Shown piece after piece: positions 50,527-51,637 of a stretch of DNA of 51,637 nucleotides (position 1 is the stretch's first letter; each line of letters opens with the position of its first letter). The notes under the pieces are model-generated. The model saw only the letters and a program-made list of their open reading frames with translations, made no database searches and was not told where the DNA came from. Origin of the DNA: Ruminococcus sp. (GTDB lineage Bacteria; Bacillota; Clostridia; Oscillospirales; Ruminococcaceae); contig NZ_JAEFAJ010000022.1 of the NCBI RefSeq assembly GCF_016287535.1, positions 1-51,637 of the forward strand. Direction: 5' to 3'. A program made the translations under genes and the position numbers.

Positions 50527-51637
50527 ATGAAAAAGGTCACATTCCAAAAGCTTGTCAGCGCAGGAATAGCTGCGATGACACTCGCTTCAAGTGTACCTTC
50601 GATTTCCGCAACTGTTGTTCAGGCTGCTGACCAGCAGGTAAGGGGAAACATCGGCGGATACGACTACGAAATGTGGAACCAGAACTATACCGGTCAGGCT
50701 TCAATGAATCCGAGTGCAGGCTCTTTCACCTGCTCATGGAGCGGCATTGAGAACTTCCTGGCTCGTATGGGCAAGAATTTCGACAGCCAGAAGAAGAATT
50801 ACAAGGCTTTCGGCAATATAGTTCTTACCTATGATGTTGAGTACACACCAAGAGGAAACTCTTATATGTGCGTTTACGGCTGGACAAGAAACCCTCTTAT
50901 GGAATATTATATCGTTGAAGGCTGGGGCGACTGGCGTCCACCCGGAGACGGTGCTGAGAGAAAGGGTAACGTAACACTGAACGGTAATACTTATGATATC
51001 GCCAAGACAATGCGTTACAATCAGCCTTCTCTTGACGGTACAGCTACTTTCCCGCAGTACTGGAGCATTCGTCAGACCAGCGGTTCAAGAAACAATACAC
51101 AGAACAACATGAAGGGCACTATCAATGTATCAGATCACTTTGACGCTTGGTCAAAGGCTGGTCTCGATATGTCAGGTACTCTTTATGAGGTATCTCTCAA
51201 CATCGAGGGCTACAGATCAAACGGTTCGGCTAACGTAAAGAGCGTTACTGTTACCACAAACGCATCCGGCGGCGGTGGCGGCGGCGGTGGAAGCACAGCT
51301 ACAAAGACAGTAGAGCCAGATGCAAACGGCGACTACTTCACAAACGACTTCGAGAGCGGTGCAGGCGACTGGACAGGAAGAGGAAGCGCTTCTGTTGATA
51401 CAAACAGCAAGAACTTTTATGACGGTTCAAAGTCACTCTACGTTTCTGACAGAGCAAGCGAGTGGAACGGCTGTGCTATCCCGCTCGATTCCAATGCGTT
51501 CGTTCCCGGCGAGACATACAGCTTCAGCGCTGCAGTTCTCCAGAACAGCGGTTCAAATGTAACTCTTCAGATGTCACTCCAGCAGGGCGACGGCAACGGC
51601 GCTTCTTATACTCAGATCGCTGATTGTACAGCAAAGA
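50527..51637 (+). CDS. GH11 endo-xylanase with CBM22 (3' end outside window)
   Basis: 370 residues are visible. ATG 50527 has GAGGA upstream; an in-frame ATG at 50519 is too close to it. Signal peptide to about 37. The GH11 domain (about 40-250) has nucleophile Glu126 in NPLMEYYIVEGWGDWRPP and acid/base Glu227 in NIEGYRSNGSANV. A Gly linker (GGGGGGGGS) leads to a CBM22 (about 275 onward: NDFESGAGDWTGRG, DGSKSLYVSDR). This order matches ruminococcal cellulosomal xylanases, so a dockerin beyond the edge is expected but not seen. It hydrolyses xylan outside the cell. Confidence 0.95.
   Translation, partial: MKKVTFQKLVSAGIAAMTLASSVPSISATVVQAADQQVRGNIGGYDYEMWNQNYTGQASMNPSAGSFTCSWSGIENFLARMGKNFDSQKKNYKAFGNIVLTYDVEYTPRGNSYMCVYGWTRNPLMEYYIVEGWGDWRPPGDGAERKGNVTLNGNTYDIAKTMRYNQPSLDGTATFPQYWSIRQTSGSRNNTQNNMKGTINVSDHFDAWSKAGLDMSGTLYEVSLNIEGYRSNGSANVKSVTVTTNASGGGGGGGGSTATKTVEPDANGDYFTNDFESGAGDWTGRGSASVDTNSKNFYDGSKSLYVSDRASEWNGCAIPLDSNAFVPGETYSFSAAVLQNSGSNVTLQMSLQQGDGNGASYTQIADCTAK

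Noticed and set aside
1..51637. CRISPR arrays, tRNA/rRNA genes, prophage or IS elements
   Set aside because: I saw no evenly spaced direct repeats, no tRNA-like T-loop with acceptor stem, and no transposase, integrase or phage structural gene.

Overview
The window looks like chromosome of a cellulosome-forming Ruminococcus, closest in style to Ruminococcus flavefaciens (inference from gene content; no search was run). Four proteins carry ruminococcal dockerins or a dockerin-like tail: the truncated enzyme at the left edge, a GH26 mannanase, a large leucine-rich-repeat protein and a protein built from GH11-like modules. A GH11 xylanase with a CBM22 runs off the right edge. Purine-rich Shine-Dalgarno sites, consensus -35/-10 promoters and hairpin-plus-T terminators fit a Firmicute.

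Layout: 1-2.6 kb, dockerin enzyme end and a SulP anion transporter. 2.8-7.9 kb, a complete Bce-type antimicrobial-peptide sensing and detoxification module (response regulator, histidine kinase, small membrane protein, ATPase, permease) with an inverted-repeat operator. 8-12.1 kb, ABC-F protein, sirtuin, YjbQ, endonuclease III and a small membrane protein, with a striking hairpin array between yjbQ and nth. 12.4-18.6 kb, GH26 mannanase, cytidylate-kinase-like protein, ArsB/NhaD-type transporter with a terminator-bearing leader, Na+/Ca2+ exchanger and a zinc-ribbon protein.

19.1-26.0 kb is the most unusual part. A large secreted protein is followed, apparently in one operon, by a 35-residue peptide, a lipoprotein whose last residues copy the peptide's C-terminal motif (PEG-x3-DPF), an HPr-kinase-like protein, a PqqD-family protein, an S26-type peptidase and an ABC exporter. 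This has the parts of a RiPP (ribosomally made, modified peptide) pathway but lacks the lasso cyclase, the transglutaminase-like protease and any radical-SAM or YcaO enzyme.

26.2-35.1 kb is a surface-polysaccharide operon: acetyltransferase-like protein, a fused initiating sugar transferase-GT2, GT4, EpsG-like polymerase, LicD, flippase, cytidylyltransferase and SDR. It should build a lipid-linked repeat decorated with a CDP-activated group.

35.4-37.8 kb encodes three GH11-fold modules with mostly lost catalytic residues plus a half-dockerin. 38.0-43.4 kb holds three c-di-GMP genes: a LacI-type sugar-binding domain fused to GGDEF, a membrane GGDEF-EAL protein and a membrane GGDEF sensor. Then come O-acetylhomoserine sulfhydrylase with an LTTR-like box and a cysteine-containing leader ORF, a CapA-like protein, the LRR-dockerin protein and the partial xylanase. 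I saw no rRNA, tRNA, CRISPR array, transposase or integrase.
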